From the NCBI GenBank assembly GCA_028292505.1, contig JAQGMF010000010.1:124001-188000 (forward strand): a stretch of DNA of 64,000 nt, in the 5' to 3' direction. Under the pieces are notes generated by a model. The model was not told the origin of the DNA and did not search any database. It worked only from the letters and a program-made list of their open reading frames with translations. The stretch is from Rhodocyclales bacterium (GTDB lineage Bacteria; Pseudomonadota; Gammaproteobacteria; Burkholderiales; Rhodocyclaceae). Positions 7,817-16,373 of the stretch are shown here, piece by piece. A program made the translations under genes and the position numbers. Position 1 is the first letter of the stretch. Each line of letters starts with the position of its first letter.

Positions 7817-8782
7817 CAAACCACCTCTGAAGTGATCGTAGCCTTGAGGCCTCACAGCTTCAGTTGTGCCATCCTGCGCCAGCAGGAAAATGACATTTGA
7901 TTGTTCCGTGATCGCACCGATGCGCGTGAGCGGCAGTTGCAACTGCTCCGACAAATCCCGCAGGGCGTCGCGCTGTGCTGACGCGGCACAGAACAGCAAC
8001 TCGTAATCATCCCCACCGTTGAGCAAGGCCTGCCTTGCCAGCGCTCCGTCTCCGCTCGCGACCAAGACCGGTGCAAGTGGCAGCAGCGCGTCTTCGATCA
8101 GCGCGCCGCAATTCGATTGCTCAAGTATGTGACCGAGATCGCCGAGCAGGCCATCGGAAACGTCGAGCATCGCCGTCGCTACACCGCGCAAGGCGAGGCC
8201 CAACGCAACGCGTGGCTGCGGGCGATGCAGGGCAAGAAGGCACGCCTCGCGCCATGCCTCATCGACAACAATTTCGCCGAGCAAATGTTGCAAACCCAGC
8301 GCAGCCAAACCGGGCGCACCGGATATCCATATATCATCACCCGCTTTTGCGCCACTGCGTAGGACTGCGTGCCCCTGCGGTACTTCGCCGAACACCGTGG
8401 CGCACAGATTGAGCGGGCCGCGTGTGGTATCACCGCCGATCCAGTCCACACCGAAGCACATGCAACAAGCCGCAAAACCATCTGCAAAATCTTCAACCCA
8501 TTTGTCATTGGCACTCGGGAGAGAAAGGGCCAGCGTGATCCAGCGCGGCTCCGCCGCCATGGCGGCCATGTCTGAAATGTTGACGGCTGCCGTCTTCCAG
8601 CCCAGTGCTTGCGCTTCCGCATCGGGCAGGAAGTGAGTGCCCGACACCAGCATATCGGTCGACACCACCAGTTGCATGCCGGGCCGTGTGCGCAGCAACG
8701 CGGCATCGTCGCCGACGCCCAAGTCAGTGTGTCGCACCGCGCGGGAAAAGTGCCGACGGATGAGATCGAATTCGCTACTCAT
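7814..8782 (-). CDS. thiL: Thiamine-monophosphate kinase ThiL
   Basis: A 322-residue ATP-dependent kinase that makes thiamine diphosphate from thiamine monophosphate, the last step of de novo synthesis. The ATG at 8782 (MSSEFDLIRRHF) is chosen over an in-frame TTG three codons upstream. ThiL/PurM-fold motifs are visible: GVGDDAAL (metal and ATP binding), VVSTDMLVSGTHFLPD, AVNISDMAAMAAEP, WIGGDTTRG, and LDVSDGLLGDLGHIL, ending with NGGDDYELLF. It is the distal member of the rib–nusB–thiL group, separated from nusB by two repeat elements. It is not followed by pgpA, which lies 52 kb away. Confidence 0.95.
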   Translation of the reverse strand: MSSEFDLIRRHFSRAVRHTDLGVGDDAALLRTRPGMQLVVSTDMLVSGTHFLPDAEAQALGWKTAAVNISDMAAMAAEPRWITLALSLPSANDKWVEDFADGFAACCMCFGVDWIGGDTTRGPLNLCATVFGEVPQGHAVLRSGAKAGDDIWISGAPGLAALGLQHLLGEIVVDEAWREACLLALHRPQPRVALGLALRGVATAMLDVSDGLLGDLGHILEQSNCGALIEDALLPLAPVLVASGDGALARQALLNGGDDYELLFCAASAQRDALRDLSEQLQLPLTRIGAITEQSNVIFLLAQDGTTEAVRPQGYDHFRGGL

Positions 8783-8831
8783 AAGAGACAAACTAGTGGT
8801 GTGCTTTGTAAATCATGGAACTCCCACATAC

Positions 8832-8903
8832 CGTCGTCCCGGCGAAAGCCGGCATCCAGACTCGGAGGCACCATACTGGATTCCGGCTTTCGCCGGAATG
8901 ACG
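8832..8903. repeat. Paired inverted repeat, family R variant (CCGGCGAAAGCCGG), copy 2
   Basis: Left arm GTCGTCCCGGCGAAAGCCGG and right arm TTCCGGCTTTCGCCGGAATG are inverted copies about 30 nt apart in the nusB–thiL gap. The core differs from the other copies (CCGGC for CCCGC on both sides of each palindrome), so base pairing has been kept by paired changes. Confidence 0.85.
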
Positions 8904-8985
8904 ATGTAATCACGTGGTATCAGAATTTCGAAAGCACACCACTCGTCTGTCGGCACGATGAAGTCTGATTGCGCTTCGCCAGCCT

Positions 8986-9023
8986 GGGTGGGGTGCAGTT
9001 CGCCGCGCTCACTGCACCCTACA
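8986..9023. repeat. Short inverted repeat (GGGTGCAGT / ACTGCACCC)
   Basis: GGTGGGGTGCAGTTCG and CTCACTGCACCCTAC pair around a short loop just downstream of nusB on the minus strand. This is a different REP-like family from the element at 8832. It may end or attenuate transcription before thiL. Only one copy of this exact sequence was seen in the window. Confidence 0.6.
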
Positions 9024-9052
9024 ACTTTACGGTTTTTCTCTGCGGTGAAAGT

Positions 9053-9547
9053 CTATTTCCTGCCCTTCACCGACGCCTCGACTTCCGCCGCGCGCAGTTG
9101 CGGCGCCAGCTTGTCGAGCACGCCGTTGATGTAGCGATGACCGTCCGTGCCGCCAAATGACTTGGCCAATTCGATGGCTTCGTTTATGACAACGCGATAA
9201 GGCGTTTCCAGACGCTCGGCCAGTTCGTAGGCACCGAGCAGCAGGATGGCACGCTCGATCGGCGACAACTCGCCGATGGGCCTGTCCAGGTAGGGTGTGA
9301 AGCGCGCTTCGAGCGACTCGGCGTGCGCGCTGGCACCGCGCAGCAACACGAGGGCGAGCGGTTTGTCGGCGCGCGGCCAGGCTTCGGATTCCTGTTCCAG
9401 ATGGTCTTCAATCGCTTCGATGGAATTGCCACTGACACGCCATTGATACAGCCCTTGCATGGCGACTTCGCGGGCGAGGCGGCGCGGCGACTTCTTCGGC
9501 TCGGGTGGCATTGCCACCGGACCTTCGCTCCTGACTTCGTCGTTCAT
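9053..9547 (-). CDS. nusB: Transcription antitermination factor NusB
   Basis: A 164-residue all-helical RNA-binding protein that, with NusE (S10), joins the boxA antitermination complex on rRNA operons. After a charged N-terminal extension, the body shows [38 protein letters not shown], and [29 protein letters not shown], which is the NusB C-terminal signature. The ATG at 9547 overlaps the ribH stop by 4 nt (ATGA). That adjacency, ribH–nusB, is a common proteobacterial arrangement. The start is the only plausible ATG. Confidence 0.96.
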   Translation of the reverse strand: MNDEVRSEGPVAMPPEPKKSPRRLAREVAMQGLYQWRVSGNSIEAIEDHLEQESEAWPRADKPLALVLLRGASAHAESLEARFTPYLDRPIGELSPIERAILLLGAYELAERLETPYRVVINEAIELAKSFGGTDGHRYINGVLDKLAPQLRAAEVEASVKGRK

Positions 9548-10017
9548 GACTGCAATACCTTGAGGAGATTAGCCATTTCGATGGCAACGATCGCGCATTC
9601 CTGGCCCTTGATATGCATTCGTGCTACGGCTTGATCGTCGTCCTCGGTCGTCAATACACCATTGGCGATCGGCACGTGGGTGTCGAGCTGCACACGGGTG
9701 ATGCCGGCGGCCATTTCGTTGGAGACGATTTCGAAGTGATAGGTGTCGCCACGGATCACGGCACCGAGCGCGATGAGCGCATCGTAACGACCGCCGCGCG
9801 CCATGGCCTGCAGGGTGATCGGCAGCTCCAGCGCGCCGGGCACTGTCGCCACCAGCATGTGCTCCGGTGCGACGCCTTGCGCGAGCAGCTCGGTGATACA
9901 GCCCGTGAGGAGATTCTCGCCGATCTCGGAATTGAAGCGCGCCAACACCACGCCGATGCGCAGAGACTTGCCTTCAAAACGCGGGGCAATTTCAGGTACA
10001 TGTTCGAAACGCGGCAT
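9544..10017 (-). CDS. ribH: 6,7-dimethyl-8-ribityllumazine synthase RibH
   Basis: A 157-residue enzyme that condenses dihydroxybutanone phosphate with the ribitylamino-pyrimidine to form lumazine, the penultimate step of riboflavin synthesis. The start at 10017 ([10 protein letters not shown]) is chosen because the upstream extension is not conserved. Motifs are intact: [20 protein letters not shown], and [14 protein letters not shown] with the catalytic His, followed by [10 protein letters not shown]. It lies 43 nt after ribBX and overlaps nusB. Confidence 0.96.
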   Translation of the reverse strand: MPRFEHVPEIAPRFEGKSLRIGVVLARFNSEIGENLLTGCITELLAQGVAPEHMLVATVPGALELPITLQAMARGGRYDALIALGAVIRGDTYHFEIVSNEMAAGITRVQLDTHVPIANGVLTTEDDDQAVARMHIKGQECAIVAIEMANLLKVLQS

Positions 10018-10060
10018 GGGTCTTCCTGTGCAGTTATATTTTTTGAATCCGGGATTCGAC

Positions 10061-11176
10061 TCAGCGCTGCGCTGGCTCGGGCAGTTCATAGCCCGTCACT
10101 TCCAGGCCGAAACCTGACATGCTGGGAATGCGGCGCGGTGCGGCGAGCACACGCATTTTGCCAACGCCCAGGTCACGCAAGATCTGTGCGCCGATACCGA
10201 AGATGCGCGGGTCCCACTTCGTCGCCGGCTGCGGCTGATCCTTCCTGACGCCGAGCACGGCAAGCATTTCTTCGGGGTTCTCGGTCCGCTGCAACAGAAT
10301 CAGCGCGCCATGTCCATGCTTTGCGATGCGTGCGAGTGCGGCATCGACAGTATAGGTGTGGCGGCTGCTGGACGGGTCGATAAAGTCGAGCACGGATACA
10401 GGCTCGTGCACGCGCACGAGGGTTTCGATGTCACGTTGGATGTCGCCGAGGTACATGGCGAGGTGCAGTTCGCCCGAGGTGCGGTCTTCGAAGGCGGCGA
10501 GGCGGAACTCGCCGTGCGGTGTCTGCACCGCCTTGTCCGCGACGCGTTCAACCATCTTCTCGACGGCAGCGCGATAGTGGATGAGATCGCGGATGGCACC
10601 GATCTTCAGCGCGTGTTCCCGCGCGAACAGCAGCAGGTCCGGCAGGCGCGCCATGCTGCCGTCATCATTCATGATTTCGCAGATGACACTGGCGGGCTCC
10701 AGTCCGGCCAGCGCGGCCAAATCGCAGCCCGCTTCGGTATGACCGGCGCGTACCAGTACACCGCCCGGTTTGGCCATGATGGGAAAGACGTGGCCGGGCT
10801 GCACGATGTCCTGTGGCTTGGCATGTTTGGCTACGGCTGCGGCGACGGTACGTGCCCGGTCTGCGGCGGAGATACCGGTAGTGACGCCCTCGGCGGCTTC
10901 AATAGAGACAGTGAAGGCGGTGGAAAACTGGCTGCGGTTGTCGCGCGCCATCTGGTTGATGCCCAGTTGACGGCAGCGCTCTTCGGTCAGCGTGAGACAG
11001 ATCAGGCCACGCGCATGCTTGGCCATGAAATTGATCGTGTCCGCCGAGGCGAACTGCGCGGCGACGACGATATCGCCTTCGTTTTCGCGGTCCTCATCGT
11101 CGATGAGGATGACCATGCGGCCCGCGCGGATGTCCTCGATGATGTCGCGGATGGGGGCGAGAGAAATATCGTTCAT
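10061..11176 (-). CDS. ribB: 3,4-dihydroxy-2-butanone-4-phosphate synthase with degenerate GTP cyclohydrolase II-like domain (RibBX type)
   Basis: A 371-residue two-domain protein. The N-terminal half (about 1-200) is a complete DHBP synthase: acidic loop [22 protein letters not shown], and [17 protein letters not shown], which together make the four-carbon riboflavin precursor from ribulose 5-phosphate. The C-terminal half resembles GTP cyclohydrolase II but the zinc-cysteine motif is missing: where CxTGDxxGSxxCDC is expected it reads [15 protein letters not shown]. That half is therefore probably inactive, as known for RibBX proteins. The ATG at 11176 was chosen because it overlaps the upstream stop as ATGA; an in-frame ATG at 11185 is possible. 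Confidence 0.9.
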   Translation of the reverse strand: MNDISLAPIRDIIEDIRAGRMVILIDDEDRENEGDIVVAAQFASADTINFMAKHARGLICLTLTEERCRQLGINQMARDNRSQFSTAFTVSIEAAEGVTTGISAADRARTVAAAVAKHAKPQDIVQPGHVFPIMAKPGGVLVRAGHTEAGCDLAALAGLEPASVICEIMNDDGSMARLPDLLLFAREHALKIGAIRDLIHYRAAVEKMVERVADKAVQTPHGEFRLAAFEDRTSGELHLAMYLGDIQRDIETLVRVHEPVSVLDFIDPSSSRHTYTVDAALARIAKHGHGALILLQRTENPEEMLAVLGVRKDQPQPATKWDPRIFGIGAQILRDLGVGKMRVLAAPRRIPSMSGFGLEVTGYELPEPAQR

Positions 11177-11513
11177 ACGATGCATTCGATGAGTTCGTTG
11201 CTGACAATGACCAGCCTTGCCGTTTCACTTGAGCGGGCGATCTCCGGCCAGTGAGCCATCAGGAATTCCCGAAACTGCGCCAGTCGCATATTGCCGGTGC
11301 GGAAGTGGATGACACGCGGAGGCGGATCGCTGATCATGATTCGATCCGAAAAATCGGCGTCTTTGCTGACAATGACCATATCGTTTTCGCGAGCGAACGC
11401 CATTCCTGCGAATCACTCCAATCGGCTCCAAGACGCGACACAAACAGAAAGTCATCGTTATGCCAAATGGATACTCTATCCGGCAAATTGGCATCGATCA
11501 GATAGCGTGGCAT
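11173..11513 (-). pseudogene. DUF5615 PIN-like toxin, frameshifted
   Basis: The reading frame starts at the ATG at 11513 (MPRYLIDANLPDRVS) and reaches GADWSDSQEW. It then needs a +1 nt correction at about 11400-11401 to continue as AFARENDMVIVSKDADF and on to the TGA at 11173. Adding one G to the GG of TGGCG restores a continuous 113-residue DUF5615 protein: the LIDANLP start with its acidic residue and the SKDADFSD block are intact. The toxin is therefore probably dead, unless the lost base is a sequencing error. It sits between the DUF433 antitoxin and ribBX, with a 1-nt overlap upstream and a 4-nt overlap downstream, so it is embedded in the rib operon. Family members are presumed RNases; activity here is inferred only. 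Confidence 0.8.
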
Positions 11514-11761
11514 CAAGCGACTTTTGCCAGTTCGTAGCGCTGGTGCATCAAACGGCCGGCGAAACTCAGGCAGGCTCGCACGTCGGCCGCCTCAAGAACA
11601 GGAAAGGCAGCCAGTATGTCGGCTTCGCTATCGCCAGCTCCGAGGTAGTCCAGGATCGACTCGACCGCAATGCGTGTGTCACGCAACGTCGGACGTCCAT
11701 TGCAGACCTCCGGATCGATACGGACCCTGCCCTCGGCAAACTCCAGTCCAGCCTGTGTCAT
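11513..11761 (-). CDS. DUF433 antitoxin-like protein
   Basis: An 82-residue protein starting at the ATG at 11761 (MTQAGLEFAEGR). It has the DUF433 signature: RIDPEVCNGRPTLRDTRIAVESILDYLGAG, then the ILAAFPVLEAADVRACLSFA helix region. DUF433 proteins are small helix-turn-helix-like antitoxins that neutralise DUF5615 PIN-like partners and usually sit directly upstream of them, as here. The start overlaps the ribE stop as ATGA and the stop overlaps the toxin start as TGATG. The gene looks intact even though its toxin is frameshifted. Confidence 0.88.
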   Translation of the reverse strand: MTQAGLEFAEGRVRIDPEVCNGRPTLRDTRIAVESILDYLGAGDSEADILAAFPVLEAADVRACLSFAGRLMHQRYELAKVA

Positions 11762-12363
11762 GCAGTACCTCCGGTCTTGTTCCATTCGAGCATGCGTTCG
11801 ACATAACGCGCGATCAGATCGATTTCGAGATTGACGTGCGCGCCTACATTGAGCCGCTTCAAGGTGGTGACGGCAACCGTGTGCGGAATCAGGTTGATTG
11901 AAAAATCGCTGCCGCGTACCCAGTTAACGGTGAGGCTCACGCCATCGACCGTGATCGAACCCTTGCGGGCAATATAGCCGGCCAGTGCGTCGGGCGCGCG
12001 GATGATGAGTTCATGGCTCTCACCTACGGTTTCGAACTTCAACACCTCACCGACACCATCGACATGACCACTGACCAGATGCCCGCCGAGACGGTCCGCC
12101 AGCGTCATCGCCTTTTCGAGATTGACCTCGCCCGGCGTATCCAGTCCGACGGTGCAATTGAGCGTCTCGCGCGACACGTCGAACAACAGGTGCGAACTTT
12201 CTTTTGCAATGACGGTCAGGCAAACGCCATTGTTGGCGATGGAGTCGCCGATGGCGACATCGGCAATATTCCAATCCCCAACGTCGACCGTGAGGCGGAC
12301 ACCGTCCTGCAATGGATCCGCCGTTACGATACGCCCGGTGGTGGCAATGATGCCGGAGAACAT
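11758..12363 (-). CDS. ribE: Riboflavin synthase alpha chain RibE
   Basis: A 201-residue trimeric enzyme that dismutates two lumazines into riboflavin and a pyrimidine recycled by RibH. The start MFSGIIATTGRI at 12363 is the universal RibE N-terminus; the longer frame upstream has no support. The two lumazine-binding repeats are visible, the first with SIANNGVCLTVIAKE and VNLEKAMTLADRLGGHLVSGHVDGVG, the second with GSITVDGVSLTVNWV and DFSINLIPHTVAVTTL. It is the first visible gene of the operon, divergent from gshA across 284 bp. No FMN riboswitch was seen in the leader, and ribD is not in the window. Confidence 0.96.
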   Translation of the reverse strand: MFSGIIATTGRIVTADPLQDGVRLTVDVGDWNIADVAIGDSIANNGVCLTVIAKESSHLLFDVSRETLNCTVGLDTPGEVNLEKAMTLADRLGGHLVSGHVDGVGEVLKFETVGESHELIIRAPDALAGYIARKGSITVDGVSLTVNWVRGSDFSINLIPHTVAVTTLKRLNVGAHVNLEIDLIARYVERMLEWNKTGGTA

Positions 12364-12647
12364 GAGATGAGCTGCCTGATGCGTGAGAAGCCGCAATTTT
12401 ACGCGAACTCCGTCCTTGCGATGACGAAACATCGGCCATCCATCTTGTCATACCGCCATAAATACTCGTCAAGTCTGAGCAAAAACCGCTTTGACGACAC
12501 GGCTTTTGGCACTGCGTTGCCGGCAAGAGACACACGGCGCGCGTGGTGTAACATCAATCGCTTCGTGTTGCGGACACATGCCATCGCATCGCTGCGGGCC
12601 ATTCGCTGCAACACCAGTCGCGCAACGCAAACAAGGGGTCAGTAACA

Positions 12648-13952
12648 ATGGTGCCGCATTTGACCACCGCTCTGGCGGGTCCGCTTCTCGAACTGGAGCG
12701 CCGCTTTCTCGATCACTCCACTGCCATCGAACAGTGGTTCCGCAGCCAATGGCAAGACCATATGCCACCGTTCTATGGTTCGGTCGACCTGCGCAATAGC
12801 GGCTACAAGCTTGCGCCAGTGGATACCAATCTATTCCCCGGCGGCTTCAACAATCTCAATCCGCAGTTTCTGCCGCTATGCGTGCAGGCCGCACAGGTCG
12901 CCATCGAGCGCATCTGTCCGGATGCGCGCAGCATGCTGCTGATCCCGGAAAACCATACGCGCAACCTGTTCTACCTGCAAAACGTCGCACAGCTGGTGAC
13001 CATCCTCGGTCACGCCGGTCTGCGTGTGCGTGTTGGCTCTTTGTTACCCGAGATCAAGGAACCGACGCCGATCGCCCTGCCCAACGGTGACACCTTGCTG
13101 CTCGAACCGCTCGTGCGCCGTGGTCGCCGGCTCGGCGTGGAAGGCGCAGACCCATGCGCCATCCTTCTCAATAATGACCTGTCGGCGGGCGTGCCGGAAA
13201 TCCTGCAAAATCTGGAAGGGCAATGGTTGATCCCGCCGCTGCATGCAGGCTGGGCGACGCGTCGCAAGTCGCAGCACTTCGCCGCCTACGACCAGATTGC
13301 CGACGCTTTTGGCAAGATGCTCGGCATCGACCCCTGGCTGCTGAATCCGTATTTCGGCAAATGCAGCGAGATCAATTTTCACGAACGCGCTGGCGAAGAC
13401 TGCCTGGCCAGCCAGGTGGACTTCCTGCTCACACGCATCCGCCACAAGTACGCCGAATATGGCGTCACCGAAAAACCATTTGTCATCGTCAAGGCTGACG
13501 CCGGCACCTACGGCATGGGCGTGATGACGGTGTACGACGCCAGCGAGGTCACCGGCCTGAATCGCAAGCAGCGCAACAAGATGAGCGTCGGCAAGGAAGG
13601 CGTGCAGGTCAGCGAGGTGATCATCCAGGAAGGCGTGCACACCGTCGAGACGGTCGACGGCGGCGTCGCCGAGCCGGTGGTATACATGATCGACCACTAC
13701 GTCGTCGGTGGCTTCTATCGCGTCAATGCGGCGCGTGGCCGTGACGAAAACCTTAATGCTCCCGGCATGCATTTCGAGCCGCTCAGCTTTGAAACCTGCT
13801 GTACCGTGCCGGACTGCAAACAGGAACCGGACGCGCCGCCCAACAGATTTTATGCATATGGCGTAGTCGGGCGTCTGGCCCTGCTGGCCGCTTCGCTGGA
13901 GATCGAGCAGACCGCGCCGGTGGCCGATGCAAAAGCGGAGGTTGAAGCATGA
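12648..13952 (+). CDS. gshA: Glutamate–cysteine ligase (proteobacterial GshA type)
   Basis: A 434-residue ATP-dependent ligase making gamma-glutamylcysteine, first step of glutathione synthesis. The sequence resembles the ligase form found beside gshB in betaproteobacteria and acidithiobacilli rather than the E. coli type: VDTNLFPGGFNNLNP, LIPENHTRNLFYLQNV, and VKADAGTYGMGVMTV (ATP-grasp-like segment), then MIDHYVVGGFYRVN. The ATG at 12648 has a good Shine-Dalgarno (AAGGGG, 8 nt upstream). The stop overlaps the gshB start by 4 nt, so the two steps are translationally coupled. Confidence 0.93.
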   Translation: MVPHLTTALAGPLLELERRFLDHSTAIEQWFRSQWQDHMPPFYGSVDLRNSGYKLAPVDTNLFPGGFNNLNPQFLPLCVQAAQVAIERICPDARSMLLIPENHTRNLFYLQNVAQLVTILGHAGLRVRVGSLLPEIKEPTPIALPNGDTLLLEPLVRRGRRLGVEGADPCAILLNNDLSAGVPEILQNLEGQWLIPPLHAGWATRRKSQHFAAYDQIADAFGKMLGIDPWLLNPYFGKCSEINFHERAGEDCLASQVDFLLTRIRHKYAEYGVTEKPFVIVKADAGTYGMGVMTVYDASEVTGLNRKQRNKMSVGKEGVQVSEVIIQEGVHTVETVDGGVAEPVVYMIDHYVVGGFYRVNAARGRDENLNAPGMHFEPLSFETCCTVPDCKQEPDAPPNRFYAYGVVGRLALLAASLEIEQTAPVADAKAEVEA

Positions 13953-14890
13953 GGTTCGCCTTCATCGTCGATCCGCTGGACAAGCTCAAGGCTTACAAGG
14001 ATTCCAGCATCGCGATGATGCGTGCCGCGCAGGCACTGGGGCACGAAATTTTTGCCATGCAGCGCGAATCCTTGCTGGTGCGCGATGGTGTGGTCAGCGC
14101 GATGGCCACGGCCTTGCGCGTGACGCCCGACGATGGGCACTGGCACGTACCACTGGGCAGCGAACACCATCGGCTCGACGCCTTCGATGCAGTGCTGATG
14201 CGTCAGGACCCGCCCTTCGACGCCGAGTACGTAGCGGCCACCTGGATTCTGGAGCGCGCCGTGACACAGGGCGCCCGGGTCTTCAATGACCCACGTGCGA
14301 TTCGCGACCACTCCGAGAAAGTGTCGATCGCCGAGTTCCCCCAATTCACACCGACGACGCTCGTGGCGCGCCATGCCGACGACATCAATGCCTTCATCGA
14401 CGAACTGGGCGATGTGATTCTCAAGCCGCTCGACGGCATGGGCGGCGCAGGCATTTTCCGCGTACGTCGCGATGAACCCAACCGCAACGCCATCATCGAG
14501 ACGCTCGGCGGTTTCGGCACGCGCAGCATCATGGCGCAACGCTACCTGCCGCAGATCGCCGAAGGCGACAAACGCGTGCTGATCGTTGGCGGAGAGGTCA
14601 TGCCTTACAGCCTGGCGCGCATCCCCAAGCCGGGTGAGACGCGCGGCAATCTCGCTGCCGGAGGCACCGGCGTAGCGATGCCACTGACCGCGCGCGAACA
14701 GGAAATCGCCGAATACCTGGCACCCATCCTATGGGCGCGCGGCTTGCTGATCGTTGGCCTGGACATGATCGGCGGGCAACTGACCGAGATCAATGTCACC
14801 AGCCCTACCTGCATGGTAGAGATTGCACAGCAAACCGGTCTGAATATTGCGCAACGCGTCATCGAGAAGTTGGCGGCGATCTTGCGCTGA
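13949..14890 (+). CDS. gshB: Glutathione synthetase GshB
   Basis: A 313-residue ATP-grasp ligase that adds glycine to gamma-glutamylcysteine. Signature segments are complete: FIVDPLDKLKAYKDSSIAMM at the N-terminus, MRQDPPFDAEYV, ILKPLDGMGGAGIFRV in the ATP-grasp loop, IMAQRYLPQIAEGDKRVLIV, and the metal-binding LTEINVTSPTCMVEI near the C-terminus. The ATG at 13949 overlaps the gshA stop. The length is typical. No clear terminator is seen in the 228 nt that follow. Confidence 0.97.
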   Translation: MRFAFIVDPLDKLKAYKDSSIAMMRAAQALGHEIFAMQRESLLVRDGVVSAMATALRVTPDDGHWHVPLGSEHHRLDAFDAVLMRQDPPFDAEYVAATWILERAVTQGARVFNDPRAIRDHSEKVSIAEFPQFTPTTLVARHADDINAFIDELGDVILKPLDGMGGAGIFRVRRDEPNRNAIIETLGGFGTRSIMAQRYLPQIAEGDKRVLIVGGEVMPYSLARIPKPGETRGNLAAGGTGVAMPLTAREQEIAEYLAPILWARGLLIVGLDMIGGQLTEINVTSPTCMVEIAQQTGLNIAQRVIEKLAAILR

Positions 14891-15118
14891 GGCAAGACTG
14901 CGCCGCATGTTTTGTAAAATAGGGTAAAGCAACAAATTCTGACACCACACAATATGTACCAACGGGCAATATCCAGCTGACCCGAGATTCACTGCGCATA
15001 ATCAAGGGATACATCGAAGGCGTACCGATCGCCTGTAAACCGACCCCTTTTTATGCGCCCGACATTGGCGAAGTCTGCCCCCCTCCTTCATGCTCAGCTC
15101 TACCCAGAGCAGGCTGCC

Positions 15119-15781
15119 ATGAGCAACCTGGAAAAGCCCGATAGGCACTCGCTGACCGCGATCTGCTGGGGTGCGCTGTGCCGCCATGCCAGCCCGCGCG
15201 TTTTGCTGGCACTGCTCGCCCTGGCCGTCGCGCTGACGATGGCAGGGCATTTCTTCAAACGCGGATCGGCCGACTGGCTGGTCGAACATGTGCCCGCAAG
15301 CTGGGCCCAGGCCGCCTCCGACCGCACGCTGCATCGTCTCGATGCCAGCGTGCTGAAGCCCAGCGCCTTGCCACTGGACCGGCAGACTGCGATCAATACC
15401 GAGTTCGCCGCCTTGCGCGTACCGCAGGGCGAGCCGCCGCTGTATCGGCTGGTCTTCCGCCGCGGCGGCGCGCTTGGTGCGCGAGGCTTTACCCTTGCAG
15501 GCGGACAGATCGTCGTGACGGACGAGTGGGTACAACAGTTCGGCAATGATCGTGCGCTGCTTACTGCCCTAAGTACGCAACTGGGTCATCTGCAACACCG
15601 CGACGCGTTACGTAGTGCCATCGCGCATGCGCGTCTGGGTATGCTGCTAGCGCTGTTCCGCGGCGACGCCGAAACCGCAACACGCTTGATGAGCGATGCG
15701 CAGCCGGTTCTCGAGTATGACGAACGCAGCGAGCAGGCCGCCGCACGTTTCAGCACCGTAGTCATGCAGGCCAATCCCTGA
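15119..15781 (+). CDS. Degenerate M48-like membrane metallopeptidase remnant
   Basis: A 220-residue protein resembling the first two thirds of betaproteobacterial M48 peptidases: an N-terminal membrane segment (VLLALLALAVALT), the WLVEHVPASWAQ spacer region, then GGQIVVTDEWVQQF. The zinc motif expected as AHELGHVxHRH reads STQLGHLQHRD, so the first His and catalytic Glu are gone and the second His is retained. The third-ligand region (expected EREAD) reads ERSEQ, and the protein ends soon after, without the usual C-terminal part. It is probably a pseudoenzyme or decaying gene. The ATG at 15119 is chosen for its AGCAGG ribosome site; an in-frame start at 15053 lacks one. The neighbours are gshB and the regulatory PTS genes. 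Confidence 0.7.
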   Translation: MSNLEKPDRHSLTAICWGALCRHASPRVLLALLALAVALTMAGHFFKRGSADWLVEHVPASWAQAASDRTLHRLDASVLKPSALPLDRQTAINTEFAALRVPQGEPPLYRLVFRRGGALGARGFTLAGGQIVVTDEWVQQFGNDRALLTALSTQLGHLQHRDALRSAIAHARLGMLLALFRGDAETATRLMSDAQPVLEYDERSEQAAARFSTVVMQANP

Positions 15782-15833
15782 GCGATTTTCCGCTCGCGCT
15801 GTACCTCTTCTGATTCATTCATCGCACGGCACG

Positions 15834-15856
15834 GGTTAACCACATCGCGGTTAACC
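15834..15856. promoter_or_regulatory. Two GGTTAACC palindromes upstream of the PTS operon
   Basis: Perfect 8-bp palindromes GGTTAACC occur at 15834-15841 and 15849-15856, 15 bp apart start to start and 119 bp before the EIIA start codon. The pairing suggests a dimeric regulator site. No regulator can be assigned from sequence. Confidence 0.4.
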
Positions 15857-15974
15857 TGATTAGTACGCTCGGACTCCCAACCAAAAAATCCGTGCCACAT
15901 CACGTCGCGTCAAGGCACGCGAGGCGCTGAAGTGGTAAATTGATTGCTAACCTTGGAAGGCCGGAGGCGCGCCG

Positions 15975-16367
15975 ATGATAGGCATACTTCTGCTGACGCA
16001 CGGCACTTTGGGTGAGTCGCTGATCCAATGCTGTTGCCATGTACTGAATCGTCGTCCACTTCAGATTGCACAATTGGGCGTATCGGCGCAGGACGATCCA
16101 TTGGATTTACTGCCAGCTGCGCGTCTATCGCTGCAGCAAGTCGACAGCGGCGATGGCGTGATCATCCTGACCGATATTTACGGCGCAACACCTTCGAATG
16201 TTGCGCTCAAGCTTCTGCAGCCTGGGCACATCGAGGCCATGGCCGGTGTAAGTCTGCCGATGTTGCTTCGCGTCTTGACCTATCGGGACAAGAGCGATAT
16301 TGACACTGTTATAGAAAAAGCCATCACGGGGGGTTGTGATGGCGTACTCCACATGAAAGGCAGTTAG
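15975..16367 (+). CDS. PTS EIIA component, mannose/sorbose superfamily
   Basis: A 130-residue soluble phosphocarrier of the EIIA-Man fold. The phosphorylatable His is in GILLLTHGTLGESL (His9), and a second family block, GDGVIILTDIYGATPSNVA, is intact, followed by AMAGVSLPMLLRVL. A good ribosome site (GGAGG) precedes the ATG. It is followed 6 nt later by ptsH and then ptsI. With no EIIB, EIIC or EIID genes nearby, the trio is probably a regulatory phosphorelay rather than a sugar uptake system, as known in many betaproteobacteria. Confidence 0.93.
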   Translation: MIGILLLTHGTLGESLIQCCCHVLNRRPLQIAQLGVSAQDDPLDLLPAARLSLQQVDSGDGVIILTDIYGATPSNVALKLLQPGHIEAMAGVSLPMLLRVLTYRDKSDIDTVIEKAITGGCDGVLHMKGS

Positions 16368-16373
16368 GGAATC

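Noticed and set aside
11173..11513. Programmed frameshift in the DUF5615 gene
   Set aside because: No slippery run or downstream structure is seen at the shift point; a simple base loss is the simpler reading.
12364..12647. FMN riboswitch in the ribE leader
   Set aside because: The conserved RFN-element blocks were not found in the 284-bp gap; regulation must be otherwise or upstream of another rib gene.
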